DNA from: JBGPYM01 sp041493205
GTDB taxonomy: Bacteria > Bacteroidota > Ignavibacteria > UBA10030 > UBA6906
Reading direction: 5' to 3'
Assembly: GCA_041493205.1 (NCBI GenBank)
Contig: JBGPYM010000130.1
Coordinates: forward strand, 1-8,587
Length of the DNA stretch: 8,587 bases
This document shows, in pieces, positions 6,282 through 8,587 of the stretch. The notes below the pieces were generated by a model that saw only the letters and a program-made list of their open reading frames with translations, made no database searches and had not been told where the DNA came from. Position numbers and translations under genes: made by a program. Every line of letters begins with the position of its first letter. Within the stretch, counting starts at the first letter, position 1.

Positions 6282-7880
6282 GTGTCTGACACGTATATCC
6301 GGTCTGACATTCCCCGGATCGACACTCTCGTCCCGCGTATACGGGACTTCCTCGCGAAGGACGTCGCCGAATATACCATGCTCGGCCGCCGTGTGCGGGG
6401 CTTCCGTTCTCCCGATTCTCCGAGCATCTGGCTGCGCGACCATTCGGACATCCTCCGCGGCGGGAAGTTCTGGGAGCCCGACCTCCAGGGCGTCCTTGAC
6501 CACTTCGCCGAGTCGCAGAACGCGCGCGGATGGCTGTTCGATAATTTCGGTGCCCTTCCCGAAAAGCCCCCGTGCGAGCGTGAAAACTGGGCGCGGTATA
6601 TCCGCGTCCCCGTGGAAGCCGACGTCGAGTTCAGGTTCGTGAAAGCGGTCTATCTGACGTGGCAGGCGACAGGGGACGACCGGTGGCTGCGGCGCATGAT
6701 GCCGCACATGGAACGGGCGCTTGAATACATCCGTACCGACCCGTGGCGATGGGACAAACGCCTCAAACTCGTCAAGCGGGCGTATACGGTGGACACGTGG
6801 GATTTCGACTACACCGCCGGGAGAAATCCGTGGCTGAATTTCCAGATCGACGAGCACACGCTCTGGGGGATCATGCACGGGGACAATTCCGGGTACTACG
6901 AGGCGTTCCGGCTGCTCAGCATGTTCTGCCGCATCTTCGGTGCACGGTCGCGGTCGGCATCCTGGGGCCGTCGGGCGGAGGAATTGCGGACGCGTGCGAA
7001 CAGGCGCTGCTTCAACGGACGGTTTTACACGCATCGCATTCCCATTACCCCAGGCGCAATTCCCGGCACCGAGGAGTCGGAACAACTGAGCCTGAGCAAC
7101 CCCATGGCAATCAACCGCGGTATGGCCACGCACGCCATGGCGGCACGCATCATCGGCGAGTACCGGAAACGGGGGGAGACACGCGGGGCATTCGCGGAGT
7201 GGTTCAGCATCGATCCTCCGTTCCCGGCGGGCGTCTTTGGCGAGGAGAAGCTTGTGCCGGGTGCGTATTGCAATGGCGGCATCATGCCTTTGGTCGGCGG
7301 GGAACTGGCCCGTGCATCGTTCGAGCACGGCTTCGAGAAGTATGGCGTAGCGCAGCTCCTCACGTACGAGGAGCTGACCAGGAACAACGAAACATACCTC
7401 TGGTATTTCCCGGATGGGAAACCTTCTTCCGTCGAAACCAGTACAAGCCCGCTGGCATCTCCCACCGACGGGTGGGGTTCGTCCGCGATGATGTATGCCC
7501 TCGCCGAGGGACTGGCCGGCGTCGTGGACCGCTCCTCTCTCTTCCGGGACATCACACTCGCTCCCCGCTGGGAAGCGGCCGGAAGCCGGGAAGCGGAAGT
7601 CTCTGTCGCCTATGCCGCCTCAGGGAAATCCGTCTGGTACCGGTACGCACACGCGCCGGACCGGCAGTCAGTGTCACTGAAGGTCCGGGGGAACGCGGGA
7701 GTGGAGCTTCACCTGCTCCTCCCGGAAAACACACGCGGCGCACGCGTGACGCTCAACGGCCGGTCCATCCCTTTCCGCCGGGTGCGCGTCGAGCAGAGTT
7801 CCTATGTCGACGCATCGTTCAGGCTGAAGGGGGCGGCGGAAATAAAAGTGATATATGAAAGAGAGAAGAGAGAAAAGTGA
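6282..7880 (+). CDS. (alpha/alpha)6-barrel six-hairpin glycosidase-like protein
   Basis: This 532-residue protein without signal peptide has the look of an (alpha/alpha)6 toroid glycosidase followed by a small beta domain. Helical-repeat landmarks are IWLRDHSDILRGGKFWEPDLQGVLDHF split over residues 49-75, FRFVKAVYLTWQATGDDRWL (117-136, partner helix of a hairpin), FQIDEHTLWGIMHGDNSGYYEAF (187-209), GAYCNGGIMPLVGGELARA (327-345) and DGWGSSAMMYALAEGL (396-411). Residues about 425-525 form beta strands (LAPRW, VSVAYA, VWYRYAH), as at the end of GH78-like rhamnosidases. Acidic candidates for catalysis are D53, D190/E191 and E370, but I cannot assign a numbered family. GTG 6282 is the only plausible start: the frame has no ATG between the previous stop and Met33, and residues 10-33 look structural. 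No Shine-Dalgarno is visible. The last residues (YEREKREK) are encoded by a polypurine repeat and look like an added tail. It probably acts in the cytoplasm on a product of the other glycosidase-like proteins. Confidence 0.75.
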   Translation: MSDTYIRSDIPRIDTLVPRIRDFLAKDVAEYTMLGRRVRGFRSPDSPSIWLRDHSDILRGGKFWEPDLQGVLDHFAESQNARGWLFDNFGALPEKPPCERENWARYIRVPVEADVEFRFVKAVYLTWQATGDDRWLRRMMPHMERALEYIRTDPWRWDKRLKLVKRAYTVDTWDFDYTAGRNPWLNFQIDEHTLWGIMHGDNSGYYEAFRLLSMFCRIFGARSRSASWGRRAEELRTRANRRCFNGRFYTHRIPITPGAIPGTEESEQLSLSNPMAINRGMATHAMAARIIGEYRKRGETRGAFAEWFSIDPPFPAGVFGEEKLVPGAYCNGGIMPLVGGELARASFEHGFEKYGVAQLLTYEELTRNNETYLWYFPDGKPSSVETSTSPLASPTDGWGSSAMMYALAEGLAGVVDRSSLFRDITLAPRWEAAGSREAEVSVAYAASGKSVWYRYAHAPDRQSVSLKVRGNAGVELHLLLPENTRGARVTLNGRSIPFRRVRVEQSSYVDASFRLKGAAEIKVIYEREKREK

Positions 7881-7924
7881 AGAGAGAATAGAAAAGAGAT
7901 AAGGAACGAAATAGGAAACGAGAA
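7857..7924 (+). repeat. Polypurine tract made of degenerate units of about 11 nt
   Basis: In 68 nt only six pyrimidines occur (T7878, T7889, T7900, C7907, T7912, C7919). The Ts fall 11, 11 and 12 nt apart, dividing the tract into similar units such as TGAAGAGAGAA, TAGAAAAGAGA and TAAGGAACGAA. The tract covers the last codons and stop of the six-hairpin gene and most of the gap to the next gene. It may be a tandem repeat grown by slippage. Its purine-rich RNA could also help ribosomes reach the next start, which has no good Shine-Dalgarno of its own. Confidence 0.65.
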
Positions 7925-7941
7925 TACCTGAATCGAAACGT

Positions 7942-8587
7942 ATGAAACGACGAGAATTTCTTGCATCACCCGCTCTTGCGGCCATCCTCCCTTCAGCCAT
8001 CAGCCGGTTCGACGCTGATCCCGGCCCCGTCGATGACGGGACGCTCCCATCGCAGACCAACTGGCAAAAATTCCGCCAGCGGCTCCATCAGGACTTCGAA
8101 ACGTACGCCCCCGGTGTGGAGTACTTCATGTTCGGCAACGGGGATATCCAGGGCGTGCTGCAATACATGCCGGACCGTTCCGGCGATCGGCCGATGACGT
8201 TCACGGGCCTGACGCTGATGGACGCGGAACGGTTTGCTCGAAAATGGAGCACATTCCTGTTTCACCCTGAACGTGGTTTTGAGCGGAGCATGGCGAGCAT
8301 TGTCCTCGACGGAAAGAGTTATGGTCCGTCACCCGAAACGCTCTCAAGCATCGGATGGACGTATCCGCGGAACATCCCGACCGTTTCCCTGAACTGGAGT
8401 GCGGGCGCCTGCACTGTCCGGGAGGATTTCTGGGTCCCCTTCGAAGGAAAAACCCTGTTCCGCCGGATGTTGCTGACCAATACCTCCGCGGCACCGTGTG
8501 AGCCGACGCTCTATTGTGCGCTCGTGCCGAGTTTCGCCCTGTTCGATGAGATCGGCCTTAAAGATGCCGGGAAAACCGTTGAGGCGA
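7942..8587 (+). CDS. Exported protein with Tat-like signal, N-terminal part (putative glycosidase-type beta domain)
   Basis: The frame is open from ATG 7942 to the window edge, giving 215 residues of a longer protein. It begins MKRREFLASPALAAILPSAIS: a twin-arginine R-R-x-F-L motif, a moderately hydrophobic stretch and a likely cut near residue 20, so it is probably exported folded by the Tat system. The mature part contains VEYFMFGNGDIQGVLQY (59-75), a WTYPRNIPTVSLNWSAG region (139-155) and EDFWVPFEGKTLFRRMLLTN (161-180). This mixed beta pattern ('GNGDIQGVLQY', paired strands with a substrate-like aromatic set) resembles the N-terminal super-sandwich found before (alpha/alpha)6 barrels in GH65/GH15/GH63-like enzymes, but the catalytic domain lies outside the window, so the function is not established. 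It follows the six-hairpin gene by 61 nt in the same direction. ATG 7942 is favoured because the signal motif begins there, although no strong ribosome binding site precedes it. Confidence 0.7.
   Translation, partial: MKRREFLASPALAAILPSAISRFDADPGPVDDGTLPSQTNWQKFRQRLHQDFETYAPGVEYFMFGNGDIQGVLQYMPDRSGDRPMTFTGLTLMDAERFARKWSTFLFHPERGFERSMASIVLDGKSYGPSPETLSSIGWTYPRNIPTVSLNWSAGACTVREDFWVPFEGKTLFRRMLLTNTSAAPCEPTLYCALVPSFALFDEIGLKDAGKTVEA

Noticed and set aside
6039..7328. Long open frame of 429 codons on the minus strand
   Set aside because: It lies opposite the well-supported second PhyH and six-hairpin genes, has low-complexity Arg/Pro-rich sequence and no recognisable motif: a GC-rich shadow.
7857..7924. 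CRISPR array or transposon terminal repeat
   Set aside because: Units are too short and degenerate, there are no spacers, no inverted ends and no transposase nearby.

Overview
The window looks like a chromosomal fragment from a member of the FCB group, most likely Bacteroidota/Ignavibacteriota-like or a related candidate phylum. This rests on two things at the left end: a PorV/PorQ-family outer-membrane protein, and just before it the C-terminal piece of a secreted protein with a FlgD-type beta-sandwich tail of the kind common in these phyla. Every supported gene is on the + strand, and no RNA genes, insertion sequences, CRISPR arrays or phage genes are visible.

Layout. Positions 1-1356 hold the end of a secreted protein and a complete PorV/PorQ-like gene. 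This block ends in a clear intrinsic terminator at 1389-1432. From 1444 to the right edge runs a second, more GC-rich and tightly packed set of genes that looks like one operon: a short MetE-type (cobalamin-independent methionine synthase) methyltransferase without the N-terminal half; a 722-residue GH67/GH20-like glycosidase-type protein; two consecutive but divergent phytanoyl-CoA-dioxygenase (PhyH) family Fe(II)/2-oxoglutarate oxygenases; a 532-residue (alpha/alpha)6 'six-hairpin' glycosidase-like protein; and the start of an exported protein with a Tat-like signal that runs off the window. Gaps are 14, -23 (overlap), 29, 60 and 61 nt. A degenerate polypurine repeat with roughly 11-nt spacing fills the last gap and the end of the gene before it.

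How the genes may work together (inference). The right-hand operon combines glycan-cleaving folds, two oxygenases and a zinc methyltransferase. This is not a textbook pathway. It would fit uptake and dismantling of a decorated (for example O-alkylated or otherwise modified) sugar or glycoside: the Tat-exported protein acting outside the cytoplasm, the two signal-less glycosidase-like proteins inside, the PhyH enzymes oxidising a substituent, and the MetE-like protein moving or cleaving an alkyl/thiol group. No single gene proves this, and exact substrates cannot be read from the sequence. Ribosome-binding sites are clear for only some genes; two genes appear to start with TTG/GTG and no Shine-Dalgarno, so those starts are the least certain coordinates.
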